A program made the position numbers and the translations under genes. Shown piece after piece: positions 8,857-18,099 of a stretch of DNA of 55,552 nt. Source of the DNA: UBA7236 sp035439505 (GTDB lineage: Bacteria; Bacteroidota; Bacteroidia; Chitinophagales; BACL12); NCBI GenBank assembly GCA_035439505.1, contig DAORKJ010000017.1:1-55552 (forward strand), written 5' to 3'. Every line of letters starts with the position of its first letter. Positions within the stretch are counted from its first letter, which is position 1. Below the pieces are notes generated by a model. It ran no database searches and was not told where the DNA came from. It was given only the letters and a program-made list of their open reading frames with translations.

Positions 8857-10761
8857 TTATTTCACCGGTAATTGAACATAAACTGATGTGCCAAGCCCTT
8901 GACGGCTATCAATAGTGCAGCTTCCTCCATATTTTGTAGCTCGGGCGTGCATATTGGACAAGCCATTACCATGAACATCGGCGGAAGTGTCAAAACCTTT
9001 TCCGTTGTCAGTAACTGCAATTTGCAGTGTATCATTATTGTATGTAATGACAATATCAAGTTGACTGGCATGAGCATATTTTGCTGCATTGTTAACAGCC
9101 TCTTTTATCAAAAGATACACATCGCGACGCATATCCATTGGCAGTGTTAACTGCGCTAATTCCGGCTGAAAGTTCGTGGTATGTTCAATATTATTTGTAC
9201 TACATACCTCCTCAGCAAAATGTTTGATGCGATTGTTTAAACTCGAAAATTTATCGTTCCCGGGTTTTACCATCCATACAATATCGCTCATACTTTCAAT
9301 CGACTCGCTGGAATTATTTATAATCTTATTTAACAAATGATCTTGTTCAGTTTGTAAATCCGTTCCTTTAGATTTAATTATTTCACTGTACATTTTAATA
9401 CTGCTGAGCGTTGCACCAACGTCATCGTGTAAATCGGCGGCAATTTTATTACGCAGTTGCACTTCCTTTAACTGCTGTTTTAAGGTATATCTATTCCAAA
9501 TGACAAACCCTGAAACCACCAAGGCTCCGAATATAACGACAAGTAATATGGTGATGAGGTTTTTACGCTCTATTTCTTTTTGTTGCAGATTGTTTGTCGC
9601 GTTTAGCAATGCAATTTCCTTTTCACGTTGGTCTGCAGTATATTGTTCCTGTAATGCCTGCAGTTGTTCATTTTGTTTTCGATTGTCAATTGTATCTTTT
9701 GCGGCATTTAATTGTTTTAAAAATAAAAATGCTTTTTCATAATTGCCTGTTTCAGCATACAATGATGAAAGTGTTCCGGCAATATCAAATTGTTCATCGT
9801 AAAATTTATGCACTACTGCCGAATCATATATTGGTAACAATAACTGTTCTGCTTGCTTATATTTTTTCATTTGAAAATATAAATCGCCCAGCGATTGTTT
9901 ATTGGCAACCTGTTGTTCAAAATCGCCAATTTGTTCAGCCAGATTGATGGATAACAGGTATTCCTTTTCTGCACCGGTATAATTTTTTTTATAACTCAAT
10001 AAATCACCTAAGTTGGTATGGGCCAATATTAAATTTTCTATATCATTTTTCCGTTGGAGTATATCAATAGATTTATAGGCATAAATTTCAGCAGTATCTA
10101 AACTATTTCGATTTTTTTGAGAAATGGACATATTCATCGTTACCACGCCCACCATGTTTTCATTAGACAATTGTTCAAACAGAGGTATACTTTTTGCGTA
10201 GTAACTTTCGGCGTTTTTCCATTTTTCCTGATAAAAATAAATATTGCCAATTGTCATGTTAACCCGTGCTTGCCGGTCTGCATCTCCCGATTTTTCGGCA
10301 TAAGGCACTGCATTTAACGCAACCTGCATGGCGTCATCTAACTTTCCCATATAAATATAGGCGGATGCCTGATTAATATAAATAAGCGCTATACGTTTTT
10401 CTTCTCCAACTTTTTTAGCATACACTAAAGCCGTATCCAAAATCAAAACAGCAGAATCATATTTTCCTAAATTACTATAGGCAATACTTACATTCAGCAT
10501 GCAGCCTGCGGTTCCTTTGTCCCAAAATAATTTTTTACTTAAAGCAACACCCTGCCAGCCGTACTGAATACTTTGTTGAGGATTTGAATTAGATGTTGCA
10601 CCGCATAATGCACGAAATGCTATTACTTTATTGGTATCATCCACACCTGTTTTGGTGATATGTATTAATGAATCAATATTGAGTTGTTGTGCTGAAACCG
10701 TGAACCCGCTCATTAAAATTAAGGATAATACTATAATGCCTATTGAATAATTTCTTTTCAT
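8857..10761 (-). CDS. TPR-containing sensor histidine kinase
   Basis: 634 residues. Signal peptide (MKRNYSIGIIVLSLILM to VSAQQ), then a helical tetratricopeptide region of about seven repeats (for example YIYMGKLDDAMQVALNAVPY, LYAETGNYEKAFLFLKQL), a coiled stretch, one membrane helix (LITILLVVIFGALVVSGFVI, about 397-420), and a cytoplasmic kinase core. Phospho-acceptor His445 lies in DLHDDVGATLSSIKMYSEI; the ATP-binding part has EAVNNAAKYA, DNGKGFD and GNGLSNM. The kinase core is close to that of the neighbouring propeller kinase. It shares a 4-bp ATGA overlap with ung upstream and lies 45 bp before the propeller kinase, so co-transcription is very likely. A periplasmic TPR sensor presumably detects a protein or peptide; this is inference. 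Confidence 0.92.
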   Translation of the reverse strand: MKRNYSIGIIVLSLILMSGFTVSAQQLNIDSLIHITKTGVDDTNKVIAFRALCGATSNSNPQQSIQYGWQGVALSKKLFWDKGTAGCMLNVSIAYSNLGKYDSAVLILDTALVYAKKVGEEKRIALIYINQASAYIYMGKLDDAMQVALNAVPYAEKSGDADRQARVNMTIGNIYFYQEKWKNAESYYAKSIPLFEQLSNENMVGVVTMNMSISQKNRNSLDTAEIYAYKSIDILQRKNDIENLILAHTNLGDLLSYKKNYTGAEKEYLLSINLAEQIGDFEQQVANKQSLGDLYFQMKKYKQAEQLLLPIYDSAVVHKFYDEQFDIAGTLSSLYAETGNYEKAFLFLKQLNAAKDTIDNRKQNEQLQALQEQYTADQREKEIALLNATNNLQQKEIERKNLITILLVVIFGALVVSGFVIWNRYTLKQQLKEVQLRNKIAADLHDDVGATLSSIKMYSEIIKSKGTDLQTEQDHLLNKIINNSSESIESMSDIVWMVKPGNDKFSSLNNRIKHFAEEVCSTNNIEHTTNFQPELAQLTLPMDMRRDVYLLIKEAVNNAAKYAHASQLDIVITYNNDTLQIAVTDNGKGFDTSADVHGNGLSNMHARATKYGGSCTIDSRQGLGTSVYVQLPVK

Positions 10762-11450
10762 GTAAGCTGCCAGTTTACTGCTGTAATGCCGTTACGTTCC
10801 AACCATTGATTTGTTTTGGAAAAAGGTTTTGACCCAAAAAAACCTTTATCAGCACTAAATGGCGATGGATGTGGTGATTTTATTATCAAATGTTTATTGC
10901 TATCAATCAACAATGCTTTTTGTTGTGCAAATGCTCCCCATAATATAAAAACCAGTTTATCACGATGGTCGCTGAGTTTTTGAATAGCAACATCGGTAAA
11001 GTTTTGCCATCCTATTTTTTGATGACTGGCCGGCTGGTCTTTTTCTACAGTAAGCATGGCATTTAATAAAAATACCCCCTGTTCTGCCCAAGATTGAAGA
11101 TTACCGTGCGGAGGCGGGTTCAAACCTAAGTCTGATTTCATTTCTTTATAAATATTGACTAAGGAAGGGGGTGGTTTTATGCCTTTTTGCACACTAAAAC
11201 ACAATCCATGTGCCTGTCCCTCACCATGATAAGGGTCTTGACCAATAATCACCACTTTAACCTTATGAAACGGAGTTGTATTAAAAGCGTTAAAAATGAG
11301 CGGTCCGGGAGGATATATTACTTTCCTGCTGGCCTTTTCACTTTTCAGATATTGCCTGATCTCTTTAAAATAGGGCTTATCAAATTCATCCATAAGCACC
11401 TCTTTCCATGAATCTTCTATCTTTATTACATTGCCCGTTTGAGATAACAT
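10758..11450 (-). CDS. ung: Uracil-DNA glycosylase
   Basis: 230 residues, close to the usual family-1 length. It removes uracil from DNA as the first step of base excision repair in the cytoplasm. Motifs are complete: G70-Q-D-P-Y-H75 with catalytic Asp72, the Phe/Asn pocket (LCFSV, GVFLLNAMLTVE), and the HPSP loop starting at His194 (SPHPSPFSADKGFFGS). An internal Met at 20 is possible but the N-terminal residues read as normal UNG sequence. The stop codon overlaps the start of the TPR kinase by 4 bp, a coupling I would not expect from function. No good -7 box was found upstream. Confidence 0.97.
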   Translation of the reverse strand: MLSQTGNVIKIEDSWKEVLMDEFDKPYFKEIRQYLKSEKASRKVIYPPGPLIFNAFNTTPFHKVKVVIIGQDPYHGEGQAHGLCFSVQKGIKPPPSLVNIYKEMKSDLGLNPPPHGNLQSWAEQGVFLLNAMLTVEKDQPASHQKIGWQNFTDVAIQKLSDHRDKLVFILWGAFAQQKALLIDSNKHLIIKSPHPSPFSADKGFFGSKPFSKTNQWLERNGITAVNWQLT

Positions 11451-11504
11451 TTTGTAAACTTAGTAGTATTGGCTCAATTATTTAAAAAAACTGATTTAAA
11501 TCAC

Positions 11505-11534
11505 TTGTTAAAAAATTGTTTTTTACTACATTTG
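11505..11534 (+). promoter_or_regulatory. Full Bacteroidota promoter TTG-N19-TACATTTG
   Basis: TTG at 11505-11507, exactly 19 bases, then TACATTTG at 11527-11534. The -7 box ends 16 nt before the ATG at 11551. This is the best complete promoter in the window. Confidence 0.75.
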
Positions 11535-11550
11535 AAAAACAAGCCAGCTT

Positions 11551-13434
11551 ATGGGAGAAACATCCTTAAAGATAAAAAAAACCGCCTCAAATCACATCAA
11601 GTTTGTCAATGCATTGCTTAATGATATTGAAGCGCTTGAAATGATGATTACCGCTAACCTTTTTGAGTCCGACAACATTAGAATAGGTGCTGAACAGGAG
11701 GTTTGTATTGTAAATGAAGATTTTAAACCGGCCGACAATGCTATTGATTTATTAAATAAAATAAATCATCCGCAGTTTACTACTGAACTCGCAAAGTATA
11801 ATATTGAAATCAATCTGTTACCTCAGTTATTGAAACCCGGTTGTTTTGCAGCTATGGAAAACGACTTGTTGGAAAAATTTCAGATGGCTGCAAATCTGGC
11901 AGCTACCAACAATACCAAATTAGTATTAGCAGGAATTTTACCTACCATTTCACGTAATGAAATTTCATTGGATTATTTAACGCCATTGGAACGTTATCAT
12001 ATGCTGAGCAAAAAATTACGTGATTTACGTGGGAGAAAGTTCGATTTATATTTAAAAGGTGTTGATGAATTACATATTCGACATGATAGTATTATGTTCG
12101 AAGCATGCAATACTAGCTTTCAAACACATTTACAAATCCCACCGGAAGAATTTGTCCCTGCATATAATTGGGCTTTAGCTATTTCTGCACCGGTACTGGC
12201 CATCTCTTCTAATTCGCCCATTTTACTCGGAAAAGAATTATGGAGTGAAATCAGAATTGCATTATTTCAACAAAGCATCGATACCAGACATAGCATTGAT
12301 GAAATTAGAGAGCAACGTCCGCGTGTAACATTTGGTAAAGATTGGATTTACCATTCAATTACTGAAATATATAAAGAGGATATTACGCGTTTTGAAGTTT
12401 TAATAAATGATGAAATTACCGAAAATTCAGTTGAAACAATTCAAAACGGAGGTATACCACAATTGCGCGCATTGCGTTTACACAATGGCACTATTTACAG
12501 ATGGAACAGAATGTGCTACGGCATTACCGATAACAAGCCGCACATGCGTATCGAATGTCGCTATATCCCTGCAGGACCAAGCATTCAGGACGAAATTGCC
12601 AATGCTGCATTTTGGGTTGGTTTAATGAAAGCAAGACCGGAAAATGTAAAAAAGATTTGGGAACATTTTGATTTTAAAGATGTAAAATCCAACTTTTTTA
12701 AAGCTGCGCGTTCAGGTGTTGAAAGTGTTTTTGTTTGGAGGGGACAAACCATTTCAGCTCATGATTTAATAAAAAATGAATTGCTGCCATTAGCGCATGA
12801 AGGATTAAAAAATTGCGGTTTCAGCAATGAAGAAATTTATGTGTATTTAGGCACTATTGAAAAACGTTTATCAAGTAACACAGGCTCACAATGGCAAGTA
12901 AGAAATTTCCGCAATCTAAAAAAGGAAATGAACGTAACTGATGCATTAACTGCGCTTACTGAATTTATGCATGACCAACAACAACAAAACACTGCTGTTT
13001 GTGCATGGTCTGATATACAAATCCCTGTTGCGTTAAAAAAACAGGTAGCTAATATGCGCACGGTAAAACAATTAATGAGTTCAGATGTAATAACCGTTTT
13101 TCCCGATGACCCGGCTGCATTGGTTGATCAAATAATGCGTTGGCACGATGTTAATCATATCGTTGTTGAGGACAGAAAAGGCAATTTAGTTGGTGTTGTC
13201 ACAAGTGGTCGCATAGCTGAAATTGCAGAAATAAATCCATTATTCGGTGAATTGCCTGTTAAAAAAATAATGCGTAAAGATATTACTACAATAACACCTG
13301 AAAGTGAAATTTCGGAGGCACTAGAAATTATGCAAAATCTTTGGATTAGCAGCTTGCCAGTTGTAGCAAACAATAAATTAATGGGTATTGTCACCAAAAA
13401 TGATATGTTGCGTTGGATGGCATTAAAAAGCTGA
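11551..13434 (+). CDS. Glutamate-cysteine-ligase-family (GCS2-like) enzyme fused to a CBS domain pair
   Basis: 627 residues, cytoplasmic. Residues about 35-480 resemble the GCS2 carboxylate-amine ligase family: I45-G-A-E-Q-E50 near the N-terminus, EINLLPQ, HIRHDSIMFEACNTSFQTHL, and the basic MRIECRYIPAGPS segment. Such enzymes join the gamma-carboxylate of glutamate to an amine using ATP, as in glutathione synthesis; the exact substrate cannot be read from sequence. Residues about 505-627 form two CBS motifs (MSSDVITVFPDDPAAL, HIVVEDRKGNLVGVVTSGR; IMRKDITTITPESEISEAL, LPVVANNKLMGIVTKNDM), which usually bind adenine nucleotides and regulate the attached enzyme. It has its own promoter and is divergent from ung. 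Confidence 0.82.
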   Translation: MGETSLKIKKTASNHIKFVNALLNDIEALEMMITANLFESDNIRIGAEQEVCIVNEDFKPADNAIDLLNKINHPQFTTELAKYNIEINLLPQLLKPGCFAAMENDLLEKFQMAANLAATNNTKLVLAGILPTISRNEISLDYLTPLERYHMLSKKLRDLRGRKFDLYLKGVDELHIRHDSIMFEACNTSFQTHLQIPPEEFVPAYNWALAISAPVLAISSNSPILLGKELWSEIRIALFQQSIDTRHSIDEIREQRPRVTFGKDWIYHSITEIYKEDITRFEVLINDEITENSVETIQNGGIPQLRALRLHNGTIYRWNRMCYGITDNKPHMRIECRYIPAGPSIQDEIANAAFWVGLMKARPENVKKIWEHFDFKDVKSNFFKAARSGVESVFVWRGQTISAHDLIKNELLPLAHEGLKNCGFSNEEIYVYLGTIEKRLSSNTGSQWQVRNFRNLKKEMNVTDALTALTEFMHDQQQQNTAVCAWSDIQIPVALKKQVANMRTVKQLMSSDVITVFPDDPAALVDQIMRWHDVNHIVVEDRKGNLVGVVTSGRIAEIAEINPLFGELPVKKIMRKDITTITPESEISEALEIMQNLWISSLPVVANNKLMGIVTKNDMLRWMALKS

Positions 13435-13477
13435 CGTTAAAAACTGTTATAAATCCTGATATACAGCTATATTGAAT

Positions 13478-13485
13478 TAACTTTG
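13478..13485 (+). promoter_or_regulatory. -7 box TAACTTTG for the prolyl oligopeptidase
   Basis: Matches TAnnTTTG and ends 18 nt before the ATG at 13504. It overlaps the alternative TTG start at 13483, which argues against that start. Confidence 0.45.
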
Positions 13486-13503
13486 TTATTAAATCACAAC
13501 TTT

Positions 13504-15675
13504 ATGCGCATAACCACAATAATTACCGTATGTTGTGTGACTATTATGTCATGCAAGCAAAATACTAAAGCACCGGAAGAAGATGTTCAAGGTCCGGGCA
13601 AAGTAACTTATCCCGCATCATTAACGACTGAAGCCAATTCTGATTACTTCGGCACAATGGTAAACGACCCTTACCGTTGGCTGGAAGCTGAAGCTAACGA
13701 AGATTCTGCCGTGCGCGGTTGGGTTACAGCTCAAAATGATGTAACGTTTGATTATCTGGCAAAAATCCCATATCGTGAGCAATTAGAGCAACGTATGACA
13801 GAACTGGCAGATTATCCTAAAATGTCTACGCCTTACCGCTCAGGTGAATATTATTTTTATAGTAAAAATGATGGTCTGCAAAATCAAAGTGTAACCTTTT
13901 ATAAAAAAGGTTTAAACGGAGAGGAAAAAGTATTTCTTGACCCTAATAAACTTTCTGAAGATGGAACAATTACACAATCCATGTCAGGTTTTAGTAACGA
14001 TAGAAAATATGTGGCAATTAGTGAAAGCAAAGCCGGCAGCGACTGGAATACCATGTATGTAAAAGATGTTGCCAAAAATGAAATGTTGGCTGATAAATTA
14101 GAATGGACAAAATTTAGTGGCGCCGCTTGGCAGGGAGATGGATTTTATTATAGCGCTTATGATAAACCTTCTCAAACATTTACAGGCACTAGTGAAAACC
14201 AAAAAATATTCTATCATAAATTAGGCACGCCACAAAGTTCCGATAAATTAATTTATACCGACCCAAAAAATTCTAAATATTATTTTGGTGCACAAACTAC
14301 CGAAGATGAACGATATTTATTTGTGTATGTAAGTCCGGGAACATCAGGCACTGAAGTTTTATGGAAAGATTTGCGCAAACCAAATGCATCATTTACAAAA
14401 TTATTTCCGGGATTCGATTTTGAGTATACCATTTTAGATAATGACGATGATAAGTTAATTGTCATGACTAATCACAATGCACCAAACTACAAAGTAGTAA
14501 GTGTTGACCCTACACGTCCTGAACCGGAAAATTGGAAAGTAATTATTGCTGAGCAAAAAGAATTATTATCAACCGTTTCATTGGCAGGTGGTAAATTATT
14601 TGCCTTTTATTTACGCGATGTAAAACCGGTAATTATTCAGTTTTCACGCACAGGAGATGCTGAAAGACAAATTGCACTTCCTAACAATGGTATTGGTGGA
14701 ACTGCCAGTGGTTTTGCCGGTGAACGCGACGACGACGAAGTGTTTTTCTCATTTACAACATTCCTTTCTCCGGCTGATATTTATAAATACAATATCCAAT
14801 CAGGTAAAGTTGATATGTATAAGAAATCAGAAATAAAATTTGATGCTTCTAAGTACACCATGAAACAAGTATTTTATCCGAGCAAAGACGGCACAAAAAT
14901 ACCTATGTTTATTGTGCACAAAAAAGGCATGAAAATGGATGGCTCAAATCCATGTTTATTATATGGTTATGGTGGATTTAATATTTCTATTACACCAAGT
15001 TTCAGCATTTCAAGAATTGCTATGTTAGAACAGGGATTTGTATACGCTGTTGCCAACATTAGAGGAGGAGGTGAATATGGAGAAGAATGGCATAAAGCGG
15101 CTATGTTCGAAAAGAAACAAAATGTATTTGATGATTTTATAGCAGCAGGTGAATATTTAATTAACGAAAAATATACTTCTAATACGAAACTAGCCATTCA
15201 AGGTCGCTCTAATGGCGGATTACTGGTTGGCGCTTGTATGACTCAACGTCCTGATTTATTTGCTGTTGCACTTCCAGGTGTTGGCGTTATGGATATGTTG
15301 CGTTATCACAAATTTACCGTTGGCTGGGGATGGGCTGTTGAATATGGTTGTGCCGATAGTTCTAAAGAAGCATTTGATTATTTATATAAATATTCCCCTT
15401 TGCATAATATTAAACCGGGAACTTCATATCCAGCTACAATGGTTACCACAGCCGATCACGACGATAGAGTTGTTCCGGGCCATTCGTTTAAATATGCTGC
15501 AGCCCTGCAATCGGCACAAGCAGGTGATAAACCGGTGTTGATTCGCATCGATACTCAGGCTGGCCATGGTGCAGGAAAACCATTAGCTAAAATAATTGAA
15601 GAAGATGCCGATTGGATTAGTTTTACCATGTGGAATGTAGGTATTAAACACATGACATTGAAAGACAAGCCATAA
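13504..15675 (+). CDS. Prolyl oligopeptidase family serine peptidase (S9A), lipoprotein
   Basis: 723 residues from ATG 13504. The N-terminus is a lipoprotein signal (MRITTIITVCCVTIMSC, lipobox IMSC with Cys at 17), so it should be lipid-anchored, probably in the periplasm or outer membrane. The N-terminal propeller half opens with the S9A-like PYRWLEAEANEDSAVRGWV. The C-terminal alpha/beta-hydrolase half has Ser569 in GRSNGG, Asp653 in DHDDRV and His688 in AGHGAGK, a complete triad with normal spacing. The family cuts short peptides after proline. A TTG at 13483 would extend the N-terminus by seven residues but overlaps the -7 box. A strong terminator follows. Confidence 0.93.
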   Translation: MRITTIITVCCVTIMSCKQNTKAPEEDVQGPGKVTYPASLTTEANSDYFGTMVNDPYRWLEAEANEDSAVRGWVTAQNDVTFDYLAKIPYREQLEQRMTELADYPKMSTPYRSGEYYFYSKNDGLQNQSVTFYKKGLNGEEKVFLDPNKLSEDGTITQSMSGFSNDRKYVAISESKAGSDWNTMYVKDVAKNEMLADKLEWTKFSGAAWQGDGFYYSAYDKPSQTFTGTSENQKIFYHKLGTPQSSDKLIYTDPKNSKYYFGAQTTEDERYLFVYVSPGTSGTEVLWKDLRKPNASFTKLFPGFDFEYTILDNDDDKLIVMTNHNAPNYKVVSVDPTRPEPENWKVIIAEQKELLSTVSLAGGKLFAFYLRDVKPVIIQFSRTGDAERQIALPNNGIGGTASGFAGERDDDEVFFSFTTFLSPADIYKYNIQSGKVDMYKKSEIKFDASKYTMKQVFYPSKDGTKIPMFIVHKKGMKMDGSNPCLLYGYGGFNISITPSFSISRIAMLEQGFVYAVANIRGGGEYGEEWHKAAMFEKKQNVFDDFIAAGEYLINEKYTSNTKLAIQGRSNGGLLVGACMTQRPDLFAVALPGVGVMDMLRYHKFTVGWGWAVEYGCADSSKEAFDYLYKYSPLHNIKPGTSYPATMVTTADHDDRVVPGHSFKYAAALQSAQAGDKPVLIRIDTQAGHGAGKPLAKIIEEDADWISFTMWNVGIKHMTLKDKP

Positions 15676-15694
15676 AATTTAGAGGATATCATTT

Positions 15695-15726
15695 TAAAGC
15701 GAAGGCCAAAAACCTTCGCTTTTTTC
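15695..15726 (+). terminator. Rho-independent terminator after the prolyl oligopeptidase gene
   Basis: AAGCGAAGG (15697-15705) pairs perfectly with CCTTCGCTT (15713-15721) and is followed by TTTTTC. Confidence 0.85.
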
Positions 15727-15776
15727 ATGCTACTTATCCTTAAAATCAGTAAAATTGTAGGGTAAATAACATCAAA

Positions 15777-18092
15777 ATGAAAAAAACACTACTGGCAGCA
15801 GTTTGCTTGTTTAATTATGTGCTTGCTACTGCCCAAACTCCTTCTGAATACCAGCGTGTAATTAATGTAGGCACATTACCTTCAGAAGTTTATACTCCTT
15901 CCAGCGAAAAATATCAATCAGAAATTGCCAATATTGAATCAGACTTATCTAAATCAGAGCAAAAAACACAACAACAATATTATCTGGAAAGCGGATTTTC
16001 AATAGATGAAATGATGCGCAGTGGTTTAGTGTTGTACAATCCCGAATATAATAGTTATTTAGATGCTATTGCTGACGAATTATTAAAAGGCGATCCACAA
16101 CTACGCAGTCAGGTAAAATTTTATTTATTGCGTTCACCGGTAGTGAACGCTTTCGCAGGTGCCGGTGGAAATATATTTATTAGCATGGGATTAATTTCTA
16201 TGCTGGAAAACGAAGCTGAACTGGCTTATATAATGGGTCACGAAATTGGACATATTGCACGTGAACACGGACTTGATTTTTATATGGAAGCCAAAGAAAT
16301 TGATAAAAAAAGTTCGAATAATTCCCTCTTAAAAAAATCATCTTCATTTAATGCTTCACTGGTAATTAAAAATTTATATTCTCAAGCACTTGAAACAGAA
16401 GCTGATGAATATGGCATACAGTCATTGATGCGCACCAAATATGCCGCTGATACCAACACATTAAACAATGTTTTTGATGTATTAAAATATGCCTACCTGC
16501 CTTTTGACAATCAAAGTTTCCCTGTAGATTTTTTTGAAAGTAAATATTATGTTACATCTAAAAATTTGAAATTAGATTCCATTAAAAAAATTACCGGCGA
16601 GCCGGAAAAATTGGCTAAAAAAGAATCTTTTAAAAGCACCCATCCCAGTATTGGTGACAGGAGAAAAACAGTAAACGAATATGCCAAAAATGTTGGACTG
16701 AGTAATCGCAGTGCTTATTTAGTTTCAGAAGAAAAATTTTCGCAACTCCGCAATGTTGCTCGCTACGAATTGCCCATGTTTTATTTGCATAACCATTTAT
16801 ATCAGGATGCAATTTATGCTGCGTATCTTGGACTACAAAAAGACCCTGACAATTTATATCTCGAAAAAATTATTGCAAAATCACTCACCGGTTTATCAAA
16901 ATTCAGAAACAGTAAAGATGATGAAGTGTATGCTGAAAAAGCACGTTTTGAAGATTATGAAGGTGAGCAGCAACAATTATATTTTATGCTTTGGGCAATG
17001 AATGATGTGGAATTAAATGTAATGGCTTTAGACTACACATTTAGAATACATTTAGACCACCCTGAAGACCCTGAGGTGCTGCCGTTATGCCGTTCACTGG
17101 TAAATGATTTGGTGTTTTATCATTTTAACGACGAAGATGACTTTTTGCGCGATCAAACAGTTTCTCGCGACAGTCTTTATAAACTTTCAGATATCGCAAA
17201 TCCTAAATTAAAAGTGGCGCCGCCAAGCACCAAAACTAAAAAAATAACACGCAAAACTACCGTTCGCGCTAAACGTACAACCACCGAAAAAATTAAATCC
17301 GATAAATACAAAAAACACCTACTATATGTGTATAATGATTATTGGGAGATGAAAGATTTCCGGCGCATGTGGACCGATGCTGTTATTGAACGCGATTTAC
17401 GAGAAGAAGAAGCTAAACTCTACAAACGAGCCGGAATTGCCTATAAAAACAAAGGCGATACACGAAATTATTTTTGGGGTAAAAAATTAGGAATAGATAC
17501 CGTAGTTGTTGTAAACCCATTTTACCGTAGAATTGATTTAAGAAAAGACAATGCAATTGAATATATCTCCAGCGAGGAAGGTGAAATTAATTATATGGAT
17601 GTGTTGCAGGAAAATGCAGATTTGCTGGGCGTTAATTTGATTGTTTTAGACCCGCTTAAAATGAATCCTGAAGACGCAACTAAATTTAACCAAATGAATG
17701 AACTGAACGACTGGTTTGGCGAACAATTGGATTTTGGCAGCATTAATATGCCTGGCTACAACCAAATGATGATTGATTCAATTGCTAATGAATTAGGTTC
17801 TGATTATTTTTTATGGACAGGTATAGTTTCCCTTCGCGACCGACAAAATATTCTTGGGCCAATCCTGTATATAGGATTGTCACCGTTTTTTATTCCGTTA
17901 TTACCTTATGGCATTTACGAATTAATAAAACCTGAATACGAGTTCTTTTATCTAAGCTTGGTATATAATGTAAAAACAAGAGAAGCTAGTGTGCTCAAAT
18001 TTTTATTCCTGCATAATAATGATTCAAGGGCCATCTTAAATTCGCACACGTATGAAATGTTGTATCAATTATCAAAATCATCAAACAATTAA
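15777..18092 (+). CDS. Secreted M48-family metalloprotease
   Basis: 771 residues with signal peptide (MKKTLLAAVCLFNYVLATAQ). The zinc site is H155-E-I-G-H159, with the third ligand supplied from E206-T-E-A-D210, the usual M48 arrangement. FAGAGGNIFISMGLI before the motif is also typical of the BepA/Oma1-like group, which acts in the periplasm on misassembled outer-membrane proteins. After the protease domain comes a long region of about 450 residues with helical, partly TPR-like stretches, a Lys/Thr-rich linker near 485-505, and a hydrophobic segment around GPILYIGLSPFFIPLLPYGI near the end. This is much longer than a plain M48 protease. The next gene starts 7 bp downstream and should be co-transcribed. 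Confidence 0.85.
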   Translation: MKKTLLAAVCLFNYVLATAQTPSEYQRVINVGTLPSEVYTPSSEKYQSEIANIESDLSKSEQKTQQQYYLESGFSIDEMMRSGLVLYNPEYNSYLDAIADELLKGDPQLRSQVKFYLLRSPVVNAFAGAGGNIFISMGLISMLENEAELAYIMGHEIGHIAREHGLDFYMEAKEIDKKSSNNSLLKKSSSFNASLVIKNLYSQALETEADEYGIQSLMRTKYAADTNTLNNVFDVLKYAYLPFDNQSFPVDFFESKYYVTSKNLKLDSIKKITGEPEKLAKKESFKSTHPSIGDRRKTVNEYAKNVGLSNRSAYLVSEEKFSQLRNVARYELPMFYLHNHLYQDAIYAAYLGLQKDPDNLYLEKIIAKSLTGLSKFRNSKDDEVYAEKARFEDYEGEQQQLYFMLWAMNDVELNVMALDYTFRIHLDHPEDPEVLPLCRSLVNDLVFYHFNDEDDFLRDQTVSRDSLYKLSDIANPKLKVAPPSTKTKKITRKTTVRAKRTTTEKIKSDKYKKHLLYVYNDYWEMKDFRRMWTDAVIERDLREEEAKLYKRAGIAYKNKGDTRNYFWGKKLGIDTVVVVNPFYRRIDLRKDNAIEYISSEEGEINYMDVLQENADLLGVNLIVLDPLKMNPEDATKFNQMNELNDWFGEQLDFGSINMPGYNQMMIDSIANELGSDYFLWTGIVSLRDRQNILGPILYIGLSPFFIPLLPYGIYELIKPEYEFFYLSLVYNVKTREASVLKFLFLHNNDSRAILNSHTYEMLYQLSKSSNN

Positions 18093-18099
18093 TAATACC

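Noticed and set aside
9594..9947. 117-residue reading frame opposite the TPR kinase gene
   Set aside because: It is antisense to the TPR and linker region of a clear gene, with no recognisable domain.
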